64,000 bases of DNA from Calothrix sp. NIES-3974 (GCF_002368395.1 NZ_AP018254.1:1984001-2048000); one strand, 5' to 3'; shown: positions 8,760 to 18,168, numbered from the stretch's first letter. Notes: generated by a model not told the origin, from the letters alone. Translations and numbers: made by a program.

Positions 8760-11081
8760 ATGTTTCCCCATAGTTTTTTAAGTCAAATAGCTCAAGACCA
8801 CGAATTATCACCGGAACAAGAAGAAGTTTTCATCATGCGTTTCGGTGATGACCAAAGTTACGAAGAGATTGCACAAAAATTAGGTACTTCTGCGGATGCT
8901 TGTTTGAAACGAATGGGTCAGGTATATAAAAAATTAAATGTCAGTGGTAATAGTCGTGGGAAAGAAAATCGTTTACGCATATCCCTAAATAAAAAATTAG
9001 CTCAGTTGGAAAACGCAGTTAATCATACAAATTATGGTGAAAAAGTAACTAGCAAAACAAATTCTGTACCCAATCCCTTCAGTCAAATTACTAAACCCCA
9101 AATTTATCAGAATTTACCAGCGCGGGAATACACATTATTTGTAGGAAGGACTCAAGAAATTTCCCGATTGATGGAATTATTAGACCATAATCATGCAGCT
9201 CATTTAATTAGTGTGGATGGAATCGGTGGAGTTGGTAAAACTACCCTAGTTTTAGAAGCTGCTTATCGTTGTTTAGAAGCAACTATTCACTCATCAGAAA
9301 TATCAGAAATACCCCAATTTCAAGCCATTATCTTTACTTCTGCCAAGCAAAATTATTTAACTAGTATGGGTATTTTACCCAGATTAACCAGGGAAAGAAC
9401 CCTACGAGATATTTGTTTGGAAATTGGGAGAACTTTAGATATTAAAGAAATTCCCAATTTACCAATTTACGAACAAATTCAATTAATTCGTCAAAGATTA
9501 GCCACAATTTCCACCCTCCTCATCATTGATAATTTAGAAACAATTGAAGATCAACAGGAAGTGTTAGCTTTTCTCTACGACCTACCCCCCTCCGTCAAAG
9601 TTGTCATTACCACTCGCGAACAAGCTTTATTTGTACCAATTCGGTTGAGTTGTTTATCACGGGAAGCTGGTTTACGTTTAATTCAACATGAAGCAAAAGA
9701 AAAGGGAATTAGTCTCACCCATGAAGAATCCCACCAGTTATTTACCCGTGTAAGTGGAATTCCCGCAGCTATTATTTACGGAATTGGTCAACTTGCTGCG
9801 GGGTATTTACTCTCGGATGTATTGTTACAAATCACAGATTCCCAGAGTGATGTCGCAAGGTTTTGCTTCCTCGCTTCTGTTACACCTTTACGGGAAACAG
9901 TTCCCCATTACTTACTCATGGCATTGTCTTTATTTATACAGCCAATTGTCAGGGAAACAATTGCCAAGATTACTTTTGAAGATGCCGATCCAGTGTCTAC
10001 ATCTAAGGGTTTAGCTAAGTTACAACAACTTTCACTCGTTACACAGAACCAGGGATATTACGGATTACTAGCCTTAACCCGTGAGTATAGTTTAGCTGAA
10101 TTGGCAGCCCACAGTCAGTTTGCCAAGGAAGTACGCGATCGCTGGGTGAAGTGGTATGTGCAGTTTTCGGAGGATTACGGAGGAAAGACTTGGCAGGAAT
10201 GGCATTTAGGTTATAGCCATCTGGATCAACAATGGGAAAATGTACGAGCGGTGTTGGAGTGGTGTATCACTCAGGGTCGCTATGCAGATGTGCGATCGCT
10301 GTGGCAACATATCAAAGGGTATATTCACACCCGTGGGTATTGGGATGAACGTCTAGATTGGACGGATTGGTTAATCACAGCAGCAAAACAGGTGGGTGAT
10401 TGGTTTACCTGTGTGGAAATCATGAGCGATCGCGCTGCGACTTTAGTCCGTTTACGTCAACCTAGTCAACTCCAAGAAGCGGAAGGTCTGCTTCAGGAAG
10501 CTTGGAATTTACGTCACCACCAAACCATCAAGTTCCAGTTGGAATTGGCTACAAATATGGTAATTTTGTATATTCACCTCGGTAAATTGGAACAAGCACA
10601 AACATGGTTGCAAACCGAGGAAAATTTACTCACCCAATCCTCCCTCCCCGACCTGGAGCAGCAGCAACAATTAGTCCATATTCTCTACTATCGAGGTCAA
10701 ATTTTTTACCAGCAAGCGGATTATCAACAAGCAAGTGTAGTGTTTACCCAAGCATTGGAACAAGCACAAACGGTAAAATGGCAAAGAGCGATCGCTGCGA
10801 TTCACAATTGGCTAGCAGATATTGCCATTAAACAGGGTAATTTAGAGCAAGCGCGACAACTACTAGACTACAGTTTACCAATGGCTTTAGAGAATAAGGA
10901 TGCTCGGGCGATCGCATTTCATCAAGCTACCTATGCTAAGTTGGAGAAATCATCGGGAAATATTCGCCAATCCCAAGATTTAGCCCATAAAGCGGCAAAT
11001 GCTTTTACGAGTTTGAAAATGACTGTAGAAGCTCAAGAAATGCAGGATTTACTCGACAGTTTAGAGGAAAAAAATGTTTGA
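8760..11081 (+). CDS. STAND-type NTPase: HTH, NB-ARC, TPR-like repeats
   Basis: 773 aa multidomain protein. Residues 1-80 form a sigma-factor-like helix-turn-helix segment (LSPEQEEVFIMRFGDDQSYE). An NB-ARC/STAND NTPase follows: GIGGVGKTT (154-162) is the P-loop, LLIIDNLETIEDQQ is Walker B, and VVITTRE is the sensor arginine motif. From about residue 455 the sequence is alpha-helical with TPR-like units (YYRGQIFYQQADYQQASVV). STAND proteins are signal-triggered switches in which the repeats sense a ligand and the NTPase drives oligomerisation. Here no toxic effector is fused, so the HTH is the only visible output and a transcriptional role is as likely as defence. Many cyanobacteria carry such HTH-NB-ARC proteins. 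Its location beside RloAB suggests an accessory region. It ends with an intrinsic terminator at 11105. Confidence 0.85.
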   Translation: MFPHSFLSQIAQDHELSPEQEEVFIMRFGDDQSYEEIAQKLGTSADACLKRMGQVYKKLNVSGNSRGKENRLRISLNKKLAQLENAVNHTNYGEKVTSKTNSVPNPFSQITKPQIYQNLPAREYTLFVGRTQEISRLMELLDHNHAAHLISVDGIGGVGKTTLVLEAAYRCLEATIHSSEISEIPQFQAIIFTSAKQNYLTSMGILPRLTRERTLRDICLEIGRTLDIKEIPNLPIYEQIQLIRQRLATISTLLIIDNLETIEDQQEVLAFLYDLPPSVKVVITTREQALFVPIRLSCLSREAGLRLIQHEAKEKGISLTHEESHQLFTRVSGIPAAIIYGIGQLAAGYLLSDVLLQITDSQSDVARFCFLASVTPLRETVPHYLLMALSLFIQPIVRETIAKITFEDADPVSTSKGLAKLQQLSLVTQNQGYYGLLALTREYSLAELAAHSQFAKEVRDRWVKWYVQFSEDYGGKTWQEWHLGYSHLDQQWENVRAVLEWCITQGRYADVRSLWQHIKGYIHTRGYWDERLDWTDWLITAAKQVGDWFTCVEIMSDRAATLVRLRQPSQLQEAEGLLQEAWNLRHHQTIKFQLELATNMVILYIHLGKLEQAQTWLQTEENLLTQSSLPDLEQQQQLVHILYYRGQIFYQQADYQQASVVFTQALEQAQTVKWQRAIAAIHNWLADIAIKQGNLEQARQLLDYSLPMALENKDARAIAFHQATYAKLEKSSGNIRQSQDLAHKAANAFTSLKMTVEAQEMQDLLDSLEEKNV

Positions 11082-11104
11082 TATATTACTACGAAAGAGG
11101 AATT

Positions 11105-11127
11105 AATTACCTGTTTGGGTAATTTTT
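11105..11127 (+). terminator. Intrinsic terminator after the STAND gene
   Basis: AATTACC (11105-11111) pairs with GGTAATT (11118-11124) around a 6-nt loop, followed by further T residues. It lies 24 bp after the stop at 11081 and separates two convergent genes. Confidence 0.7.
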
Positions 11128-11137
11128 CCCTCGTCTT

Positions 11138-11644
11138 TTAAACCTTTTCCATCTCCTGAGTTTGTAAATAAGGTGTAGGCAATGTCATGCAAGCACTCAG
11201 ATGGGTCGGTAAATGGGGATAAATAGGCAAATCAATACATGGTGCTGTTTCTGTATCTGTGTCATCCCAAATATTTGTACCCAAGTATTTCTGCAAGAGT
11301 AATTTTGCATCCATCCAGTTGAAATTTTGGCTAGTATTTTGCTCTGTTGGCGCAAATCTATGATGTAAAATATAACCATACAAATTTTGGCAATCTTGCA
11401 TATATTGATAGGTATCAACTAAAATATGGGTATGCCAAACTTCATCAATTTCTACAGTCGGAGCTAAGGAAACTTGAGGATAAATAAATCGCAAAAACAA
11501 AAATAGTTTATATCGAGAAATCGCTTGTTTCGCCCTTTCCTCGCTCCAACCTAAACCATACTCCTTTGATGTCAACTTATCAGTCACCAAACTAAAATCT
11601 AACTTATTTAATCTATCCCAAAAACTACTTGTTACCATTTTCAA
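11138..11644 (-). CDS. DUF1399/GRDP-like small conserved protein
   Basis: 168 aa soluble protein. The central stretch VEIDEVWHTHILVDTYQYMQ has the WHxHI...Y signature of the glycine-rich-domain-containing-protein-like family (DUF1399), which is widespread in cyanobacteria with no assigned biochemical role. The conserved histidines hint at metal binding. Two starts are possible: a TTG at 11644, spaced six bases from AAGGA, and an ATG at 11638. The spacing favours TTG, although the ATG cannot be excluded. It converges on the STAND gene and has no operon partner. Confidence 0.7.
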   Translation of the reverse strand: MKMVTSSFWDRLNKLDFSLVTDKLTSKEYGLGWSEERAKQAISRYKLFLFLRFIYPQVSLAPTVEIDEVWHTHILVDTYQYMQDCQNLYGYILHHRFAPTEQNTSQNFNWMDAKLLLQKYLGTNIWDDTDTETAPCIDLPIYPHLPTHLSACMTLPTPYLQTQEMEKV

Positions 11645-12761
11645 TGTAATTCCTTTACTTAATAGTTAATAGCATCAGCAAGAGAACATTTTATGATGAT
11701 TTTACAGATAGACTCAACTTTTATATTCACTATTTTTCAACTGCTAAAATGAGATATTTCGACATACCTAAATTCCCTACAGCAATTGAAAAATAAAGGT
11801 TATCAGCATTTTCAGAATATTATTATCCTGAATTTATCTGCATATTTATCGTATATAAAGGCTACGTATTGTATTATTTAAATACAGACAATACTCTGAT
11901 AATTCCAGAAATCAATTCAAAATCTACGGGAATCCGTTGAGGATTTATAAAATCTTACATGTAGGGTTGTTGACAGTTAACCGTTGACAGTCGCGCAGTT
12001 TCCCACAGGGTACAACCAAAACCGATATCTTCACTACTAAAATTAAATTGCAATAATCGGAATCACGCAAGCATCACAAAATCACAGCAACTAATACTCC
12101 ACCACATTAATTTTGATGTATAAGAAAAGGTTCATGGTCACGCTTTACTTGGATTTCTCACAAAACCCTAAAACTCACAGGGAGTAGGGAGTAGTGAATA
12201 GAAGCAAAAGTGTTGAATTTCGATACATAACTTTAAAAATCTAGGGTCTTTGCACGAATTTGAGCTTCTATTAATGACAATGAAGTCAATTGCAGGGTAA
12301 ATTTGGTATCACCAGCACCAATACACAACTTGGTATCAACCGCTAAAATCTTAAGATTCAACACTTGTGGAATAGAAGGAAAATCAATTCGTTACCCAAG
12401 GCTTACAACTGACTCGTGAGAAATCCAGGTTTAGTGCTTCATATTGATACTTTTTCAAGACTAAAGCCACAACTATGAAACTCTCCGACCACTTACGTGG
12501 TAGATTAATAACGGTCTGACAAGGCAAAAATGCAGAGTTTGTAGTAAGTAGCTCTAGTCCTAAAAAAGCTTTATTTTAGATCGCTAAAGCGCAACCACGT
12601 ACTTTTTTTTTACCCATCAAAGCTGACCTACCAAACCATTCGCACCCATCGCTAAATTTGGTATCAAAGCTTATAAACCTCGATTTATCTCGCGATCTAT
12701 CCTCTGAATGATTTTTGCGATAAACTATTGACATGATATTTATTTCGATTATTCTAGAAAT
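11645..12761. other. 1.1-kb repeat-rich intergenic region, no gene
   Basis: Every reading frame is short. Recognisable pieces are copies of dispersed elements: 11945-12010 matches the 18396/32513 element, 12105-12160 and 12445-12490 are broken parts of the 120-bp element intact at 30400, and 12160-12210 is the inverted GGGAGTAGGGAGTAG-type piece. It looks like a graveyard of repeat insertions upstream of the ArsR-Clp gene. Confidence 0.6.
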
Positions 12762-12762
12762 A
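12728..12762 (+). promoter_or_regulatory. Promoter with possible ArsR operator; leaderless start
   Basis: TTGACA (12728-12733) and TATTCT (12750-12755) are separated by 16 bp, placing the transcription start at or next to the ATG at 12762. No ribosome site is present, so the message may be leaderless. An inverted repeat TATTTC (12741-12746) / GAAATA (12757-12762) straddles the -10 box, as expected for an autorepressing ArsR-type operator. The operator role is inferred. Confidence 0.5.
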
Positions 12763-13622
12763 TGGCATCATCTCAAGCAGCTCAATATGCGGATATGTTC
12801 GCAGCACTGGGTTCGGAACCGCGTTTAGAGATTATGCGGCTACTTTTTGCTGCATATCCGGAAGGGGTGACGGTGGGTGAAATCCAGGAACAAGTGAAAA
12901 TTCCGAATTCAACCCTATCCCACCATTTAGAAAAACTCCGTCACGAGAAATTAGTAACTTCTCGTAAACACAAACAGTTTTTGTATTACTCAGCGAATGC
13001 GGAAGCAATGCAGGATTTGCTGTCATTTTTATCTACGCAAAAAGCGTTAACTACGACCGATACACCCATAAATACAACATCTGGGGAGGATGGATTTATG
13101 CAAAATAATTTCTTTCGATTTTTTGAGTCGGTTTTTACAAATCTTCTGGGTTCGCTGTCGAGTCGATTTTATCTATCTGGTTACGACCGTTTTAGTGAAA
13201 AAGCGATGAGGGTGATTCATTTAGCGCAACTAGAATCACGACGTTTACAACATGAATTTATTGGTACAGAACAGATATTGATTGGAGTTTTAGGTGTAGG
13301 AGATGGGATTTGTCAACAAATACTAAATAACTTGGGTGTAAATTTAGCCGATGTACAACAAGAAGTGGAAAAAATTATCGGTAGAGGGAAACAAATATCT
13401 CTAGTTGATGTTCCCTTTACACCGAGAGCAAAACGAGCATTGGAACTTGCGGTAGCAGAATCACAAAAGTTACATGGGAATCAAATTGAAGCGGAACATT
13501 TACTGTTAGGAATTTTGCAAGAAGGTACGACTGGTGGGGGTGGAGTCGCAATTCGTGCTTTACAACGTTTGCAAGTTGATTTAAGCAGCTTAGAACAGAG
13601 TTTACGGAGTGCTATTTCGTAA
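12762..13622 (+). CDS. ArsR-type HTH fused to a Clp N-domain
   Basis: 286 aa fusion. Residues 1-95 are an ArsR/SmtB winged helix (MFAALGSEPRLEIMRLL, then IPNSTLSHHLEKLRHEKLV as recognition helix and wing). I see no CxC or CVC metal motif in the usual place. After a linker with a phenylalanine-rich stretch, residues 142-286 form a Clp R-type N-terminal domain with its two repeats (FSEKAMRVIHLAQLESRRLQ and FTPRAKRALELAVAESQKLH). This domain normally binds adaptors or substrates, including phospho-arginine proteins, in ClpC. No ATPase domain follows. A regulator sensing protein-quality status through the Clp domain is a reasonable guess. No neighbour suggests a target; the inverted repeat in its promoter suggests autoregulation. 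Confidence 0.88.
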   Translation: MASSQAAQYADMFAALGSEPRLEIMRLLFAAYPEGVTVGEIQEQVKIPNSTLSHHLEKLRHEKLVTSRKHKQFLYYSANAEAMQDLLSFLSTQKALTTTDTPINTTSGEDGFMQNNFFRFFESVFTNLLGSLSSRFYLSGYDRFSEKAMRVIHLAQLESRRLQHEFIGTEQILIGVLGVGDGICQQILNNLGVNLADVQQEVEKIIGRGKQISLVDVPFTPRAKRALELAVAESQKLHGNQIEAEHLLLGILQEGTTGGGGVAIRALQRLQVDLSSLEQSLRSAIS

Positions 13623-13895
13623 TTTTAATAGGGTCTGCGGCAAAAGTCTTTTAGTAGGGGTAGGGAATGGGGAGTAGGGAGTAGAGAATAGTTTTAAACC
13701 AACAATTCCACTTTTCATAGACTGCAAAAAATTACAGTTCAAGGTTTTTGAGCTTCTACACACCTTATTGGAAAGCACTTTTTGTGACTAAAATACCCTC
13801 TATATCTTCTTTTTCAGCAAGTCCTAATTAGAAATCAGTGCATTGCGAGAAAGTGAGTTATAAACGTTGATTAATGGGTTGGTTTACCTACTACT

Positions 13896-14030
13896 AGTCC
13901 ACCACATTAATTTAATTTTTAAGCTTGAGGAAAGGTACGTAGTTGCGCGAGTCTACAATAACCCTGCGGGTATAGCGCTTTATATTAATGCTTTTTCAAA
14001 GCTCAAGCCACTACTACGAACCCCTCCTTA
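13896..14030 (+). repeat. 120-bp dispersed repeat, intact copy
   Basis: The unit runs from AGTCCACCACATTAATTT through GAGGAAAGGTACGTAG and ACCCTGCGGGTATAGCGC to CCACTACTACGAACCCCTCC. Related copies lie at 30400-30530 (plus), 40571-40693 and 40916-41090 (minus). It creates the apparent reading frame at 13867-14085, which is not a gene. The rest of 13623-14197 is GGGAGTAGGGAGTAG-type tandem sequence and part of the GTGAGAAATCC element. Confidence 0.75.
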
Positions 14031-14197
14031 TGTGGACTTAAACGGTGGACTAAAACTTCCTGATTTGAAAGAGAGTGGGGAATAGTGAGTAGGAAAAACC
14101 ACTTTCATACCTTCTAGTATAGGCAGTTCATGATGACTACTCCCTGAAAGTTTTAGGAGGTGGTGAGAAATCCAGGTAAATTTTCTCCTAACAAAAC

Positions 14198-15025
14198 CTA
14201 AACCTTGCTTCGGTCGGTGAGAATTTCATATCCAGTTTCTGTGACTAATACAGTATGCTCAAACTGGGCGGAGAGGGAACCATCAACGGTTACTGCTGTC
14301 CATCGGTCAGGTAAAATTCGCGTGTGTTTAGAACCAGCATTGAGAATTGGTTCAATCGCAAGGGTCATACCTGCAATCAACTTCACATTTGGCATTTCCC
14401 GGGTGCGGAAGTTAAATACGGATGGTTCCTCATGGAGGTTGCGTCCGACACCGTGTCCGGTAAATTCTTCCACCACATTGAAACCATTGGCTTTCACGTG
14501 GTCTTCAATTGCTCCTGCAATATCCATGAGGTAATTACCAGCTTTGACCTGCTCAATACCTTTGTAGAGAGCTTCTTCGGCTACCCGAATTAACTTAGCT
14601 GCGTCCTGCTTGACTTTACCGACAGCGATTGTAATACAGGAATCACCGTTAAATCCCTGATAAAAAGCACCCGTATCCACCTTGAGGACATCACCATTAC
14701 GGATAACTTTTTTCGGGTTGGGAATACCATGAACAACTTCGTCATTGATGCTAGCGCAAATTGAAGCGGGGAATCCTTGATAACCTTTAAAGGTTGGTTT
14801 TGCACCCATTTCCCGAATTCGTTTTTCCGCATAGGCATCCAAATCTGCGGTAGTCATTCCTGGTTGAACCAGTTCAGAGATTTCCTTGAGGACTGTGGCA
14901 ACAATTTTCGCTGCTTGACGCATGATTTCAATTTCGCGCTGAGATTTAATCTCAATCCCTCGACGTTGCCGTTTTGACTGGGTTGATTGAACTGGTTGAT
15001 TCAGCAGATTACTTAAGATGTTCAT
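14198..15025 (-). CDS. map: Methionine aminopeptidase, type I
   Basis: 275 aa cytosolic metalloprotease that removes the initiator methionine from new proteins. All five metal ligands of the M24A fold can be placed: Asp in [18 protein letters not shown] (two aspartates), His in [12 protein letters not shown], Glu in LAIEPILN and Glu in [13 protein letters not shown]. The catalytic core starts at about residue 25 ([20 protein letters not shown]). The first 25 residues are a basic extension without a zinc-binding motif. Start ATG 15025 is the only reasonable one. The HAD gene upstream on the same strand is separated by 125 bp. Confidence 0.97.
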   Translation of the reverse strand: MNILSNLLNQPVQSTQSKRQRRGIEIKSQREIEIMRQAAKIVATVLKEISELVQPGMTTADLDAYAEKRIREMGAKPTFKGYQGFPASICASINDEVVHGIPNPKKVIRNGDVLKVDTGAFYQGFNGDSCITIAVGKVKQDAAKLIRVAEEALYKGIEQVKAGNYLMDIAGAIEDHVKANGFNVVEEFTGHGVGRNLHEEPSVFNFRTREMPNVKLIAGMTLAIEPILNAGSKHTRILPDRWTAVTVDGSLSAQFEHTVLVTETGYEILTDRSKV

Positions 15026-15150
15026 GGGAAATTAAATAACTTTGGATCGGATTTTATATCGATATCTGGTTTTGAATGGGTTTAGCAACAATATCTATAT
15101 TTAAGTTAACTTATTTTGAGTCAATTAGTGGAAATAGTTAAAAAACAGTG

Positions 15151-15936
15151 TTAGGGATTGGCTGCGCGGAAACAAATTAAATCCGCCAACTCACAAAATC
15201 CTGTTCCTTCACTGTTGTTAGTAATGTAGGTGGGTTGATGCTGGAGGAGATAGGTATATTCCATTACATTTGCCACGCCAACGGAATTAGGGAATTTTTC
15301 TTGATTAAATAGGGTTTCATCGTTAGGACTATCTCCTACGGTAATTACTTTTTGGGGAGTATAAACCCGTTCTAAGTGATGATTCATCACTGTCAATAGT
15401 CCCCTCGCTTTGTCTTGCATTAGGGGTTTGATGTGACATTGGACGGTGCTGTAGGTAAAACCCCATCCCAACTCCAGACAAATGGCTTGAATGTGCTGCA
15501 ACTGACCGGGTGTTAATTTGGCAACATCAAAAGTCCAATCTGTAATCCGGAAACGATTATCAGCTGATTCCTGAATTTGGGGGAATTGGCGTTGGATTTG
15601 GCGAAAAACATCCCCAAGTTGCTGACGGTGAGCCTGAATATCCTCAATTTCCGTGAGAAATACTGGTATATCACTATTAGCAGCATAGAACAAACCACCA
15701 TTTTCAGCGATCGCTCCATCAATGGGTAGGTAATGGGCAATTCCACTGACCCATCCGGCGCTGCGTCCAGTGACAATTATCACTTTAATTCCGGCGGCAT
15801 TTAAATTGTAAAACGCCTGCATCAATTCACGGGTAAACTTTCCAGCGGTAGTTAAAGTTCCATCCATATCGGTAGCGATGAGTCGGATTTGACTCCAAAT
15901 TGGCAGGGTTGTATTTTCCGAAAGTAGGTTAGACAT
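15151..15936 (-). CDS. HAD-IIB family phosphatase (Cof/SPP-like)
   Basis: 261 aa haloacid dehalogenase hydrolase. Motif I is LIATDMDGTLTTAGKF (nucleophile Asp and acid Asp), motif II is VIIVTGRSAG, and motif III/IV is ITVGDSPNDETLF, which binds Mg. The cap domain in between (about 85-180) is type C2B, as in Cof proteins, sucrose-phosphate phosphatase and mannosyl-3-phosphoglycerate phosphatase. The substrate is probably a sugar phosphate, but the sequence does not settle it. It starts at ATG 15936, divergent from the next gene with less than 60 bp of shared control region. Confidence 0.85.
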   Translation of the reverse strand: MSNLLSENTTLPIWSQIRLIATDMDGTLTTAGKFTRELMQAFYNLNAAGIKVIIVTGRSAGWVSGIAHYLPIDGAIAENGGLFYAANSDIPVFLTEIEDIQAHRQQLGDVFRQIQRQFPQIQESADNRFRITDWTFDVAKLTPGQLQHIQAICLELGWGFTYSTVQCHIKPLMQDKARGLLTVMNHHLERVYTPQKVITVGDSPNDETLFNQEKFPNSVGVANVMEYTYLLQHQPTYITNNSEGTGFCELADLICFRAANP

Positions 15937-15992
15937 GGGTGATTTTTGGGCATCCTAAACTTGAATACCATATATCTATGTGTGTGCCAATT

Positions 15993-16853
15993 ATGTCCGT
16001 TCCGGTGTATATCATTGCCCAGACAGCCAATGCTAACAATCAAAAGGCATCTCCGGTAACCGCAAAACCCCAGACTGTAAATACCCAAGTGACGGAAAAT
16101 GTTGCAGTCAGCGAGTTCCAATCACCGCCTTTTTTTGTGGTGACATCAGGATTTTTGGCAGTGATGGTGATTGGATTGATTATCTATGGCAAAATTCAAT
16201 TAAATAAGTTAAATAAAAAAATCCGATTTGAACAATTTCGCACCCGTGAACTGGAGAAAAAATTTAAATTGGCCCTAGAAACCATTCGCAAAATGGAAAC
16301 TAACCCGGATTTAATTAATTCACGGGAATTTAACCTGGATTATCTACGGATGCGGATGGCTGAGGAGGTATTCCATTTTGCTATTGTCAACCAGATCAAA
16401 ATTAAGGTCAAAAATAAAATTACAGAGGCTTTACGCTCGAATACGAATGCGACGGGGGTTGTAGGGTTAGCCAACAACACTGGACGACAGATTGATGAAA
16501 TATTTGATGTAGAATATGAAACCGGAGCAGCACCGGATATTCGTAAACGCGTCCTATTCCGAATTCAAATTCGTTTGATGAAGTTACCGACACAGACCAC
16601 ATCGGCAACAATTAGCCAAATTATTGATTGTATTGAAACTTACTTAAGTCCAGCCGAAGACCACGATACTTGGCAACCTACAATTCAGGGACGGATTGCT
16701 TTTATGCATTGGGATCAAAAGGCAAAACCGACTCCTTTACTAGTATTAGAACAGTCGAACGAAGGGGTAAATGTAACCTTCCGTACCAGTCGTCAAGGGA
16801 GTCTCCCGACACCACCTCCTCCTAAAAACCATAAATCACGCATCACAGGTTGA
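15993..16853 (+). CDS. Conserved single-pass membrane protein of unknown function
   Basis: 286 aa from ATG 15993 (MSVPVYIIAQTANANNQKAS); an ATG at 15978 and a GTG at 15939 are alternatives, but the latter would leave only 2 bp to the divergent HAD gene. A Gln/Thr-rich N-terminus precedes one membrane helix (about residues 45-65, FFVVTSGFLAVMVIGLIIYG), then a charged coiled-coil segment and a soluble domain of about 180 residues ending in a Pro-rich tail (SLPTPPPPKN). I recognise it only as a cyanobacterial conserved type. The soluble domain follows the membrane helix and a positively charged segment, so it is probably cytoplasmic. It converges on lpxD through a 24-bp palindrome. Confidence 0.7.
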   Translation: MSVPVYIIAQTANANNQKASPVTAKPQTVNTQVTENVAVSEFQSPPFFVVTSGFLAVMVIGLIIYGKIQLNKLNKKIRFEQFRTRELEKKFKLALETIRKMETNPDLINSREFNLDYLRMRMAEEVFHFAIVNQIKIKVKNKITEALRSNTNATGVVGLANNTGRQIDEIFDVEYETGAAPDIRKRVLFRIQIRLMKLPTQTTSATISQIIDCIETYLSPAEDHDTWQPTIQGRIAFMHWDQKAKPTPLLVLEQSNEGVNVTFRTSRQGSLPTPPPPKNHKSRITG

Positions 16854-16866
16854 TTTGGTTTAATTT

Positions 16867-16890
16867 GTAGAGACGTAGCTACGTCTCTAC
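16867..16890. terminator. Perfect 24-bp palindrome between convergent genes
   Basis: GTAGAGACGTAG is followed directly by its exact reverse complement. It lies between the stop at 16853 and the end of lpxD at 16901, a place where a bidirectional terminator is expected, though no T-run follows. Same family as 33430-33456. Confidence 0.6.
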
Positions 16891-16900
16891 TAGTCAAAAT

Positions 16901-17980
16901 TCATTTGTCGGATTCTTTTGGCAAATTTGTATTACTTTTTAACTGACGCTGAATTTCTCGTAAATTTTGATACATTTCCGGAAGACGGGAAAGCACAGCC
17001 GAAACCCGCAGGAACTTTTTGTAGGGTATAGCGGGACTACCGGAGACAATTTCACCGGGGGGAATATCATTATGGACACCAGCTTTCGCAGAAGCGATCG
17101 CACCGTCACCGATTTTGGCTTGGTTAGACACACCAGTTTGTCCACCGAGGATGACCCGATTACCCAAAATCACACCTCCAGCCATTCCTGCTTGTCCAGC
17201 GATCGCACATCCATTTCCGGTTTTACAACCATGTCCGACTTGGACTAGATTATCAATCACCGTATATTTGCCAATTCGGGTTTCTCCGACTGCGGGTCGG
17301 TCAATAGCAGTATTACAACCAATCTCCACCCCATCTTCCAAAACAGTGTAACCAGACTGTTGCATTTTCATCCATCCAGTGGGTGTGGGGACAAAGCCAA
17401 AACCTTCTGCACCAATGACCGCACCGCTATGGATTACGCAATGATTCCCAACTTGGGTTCGTTCGTGGATTGTACAGTGGGAATGGAGCAAAGACCCCCG
17501 ACCTATTTTCACATGGGGATAGATAACCACATGGGGATGGATACAAACATTATCCCCGATTTCCACATGGGGTTGAATCACCGTATAAGCCCCGATGTGG
17601 ACATTTTTCCCGATTTTCGCAGTTTCATGGATCACAGCCGTCGGGTGGATTTCCGGTTGCGGTTGCCAAGGTTGATAAAAAATTGCGATCGCTTCAGCAA
17701 AAGCTAAACGAGGTTCACGGGTAGCAACCCAAGCCAAACCCCGTTCCGTTGCCAAGTTTTGAATTTCCGCATTATTCGCCAAAATTACCGCACTTGCAGC
17801 AGTCGTCTGGATAAAGGAGACAAACTTACCCCCCTCCACATAACTAATTGTCCCCTCAACAGCCTCATCAATCGCTGCGACTCCATTAATTTCTGGATTA
17901 TGCCCTGGATTTGCCCCCAGACTACTTGTCACCACCAAATTGCCCAACTTTTCGACAATCTCACTAAACTTCATCTCCAT
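16901..17980 (-). CDS. lpxD: UDP-3-O-acylglucosamine N-acyltransferase
   Basis: 359 aa lipid A biosynthesis enzyme that adds the second acyl chain to UDP-3-O-acylglucosamine from acyl-ACP. The N-terminal uridine-binding domain (about 1-100) is followed by a left-handed beta helix of hexapeptide repeats (IHPTAVIHETAKIGKNVHIG and many more, about 110-300) and a C-terminal helix (VLSRLPEMYQNLREIQRQLK). The catalytic histidine is in NLVQVGHGCKTG. ATG 17980 gives MEMKFSEIVE; the third codon is also ATG (17974) and matches the usual LpxD start MKFSEI. No lpxA, fabZ or lpxB is adjacent. Confidence 0.95.
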   Translation of the reverse strand: MEMKFSEIVEKLGNLVVTSSLGANPGHNPEINGVAAIDEAVEGTISYVEGGKFVSFIQTTAASAVILANNAEIQNLATERGLAWVATREPRLAFAEAIAIFYQPWQPQPEIHPTAVIHETAKIGKNVHIGAYTVIQPHVEIGDNVCIHPHVVIYPHVKIGRGSLLHSHCTIHERTQVGNHCVIHSGAVIGAEGFGFVPTPTGWMKMQQSGYTVLEDGVEIGCNTAIDRPAVGETRIGKYTVIDNLVQVGHGCKTGNGCAIAGQAGMAGGVILGNRVILGGQTGVSNQAKIGDGAIASAKAGVHNDIPPGEIVSGSPAIPYKKFLRVSAVLSRLPEMYQNLREIQRQLKSNTNLPKESDK

Positions 17981-17991
17981 ACCCTTTATCT

Positions 17992-18168
17992 GTGTCTAAC
18001 CTGACCGATAGTTCCCATCAGTTTCCCATCCAACCCATCAAGCGATCAAGTTATCAATCTGTATATTTGCAGCTTTACCACCCAGACACGGCGACGACAT
18101 TTAACCCCCAGGAGTTCCACATCATCCAGGGATGGTTAAAGGCAATTCCTTTGGAGGGCAGCATTTAG
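17992..18168 (+). CDS. Possible small protein (58 aa), unknown
   Basis: A GTG-initiated frame just upstream of and divergent from lpxD reads VSNLTDSSHQFPIQPIKRSS and then YQSVYLQLYHPDTATTFNPQ, ending in GWLKAIPLEGSI before TAG at 18166. The residue choice looks like real protein, with few rare residues and a folded-looking C-terminal half, but no ribosome site is visible. It may be the remains of a longer gene. Nothing else in 17981-18395 looks coding. Confidence 0.35.
   Translation: MSNLTDSSHQFPIQPIKRSSYQSVYLQLYHPDTATTFNPQEFHIIQGWLKAIPLEGSI

Noticed and set aside
13867-14085. 72-aa plus-strand frame
   Set aside because: It is produced by the 120-bp dispersed repeat, which appears in other frames and strands elsewhere.
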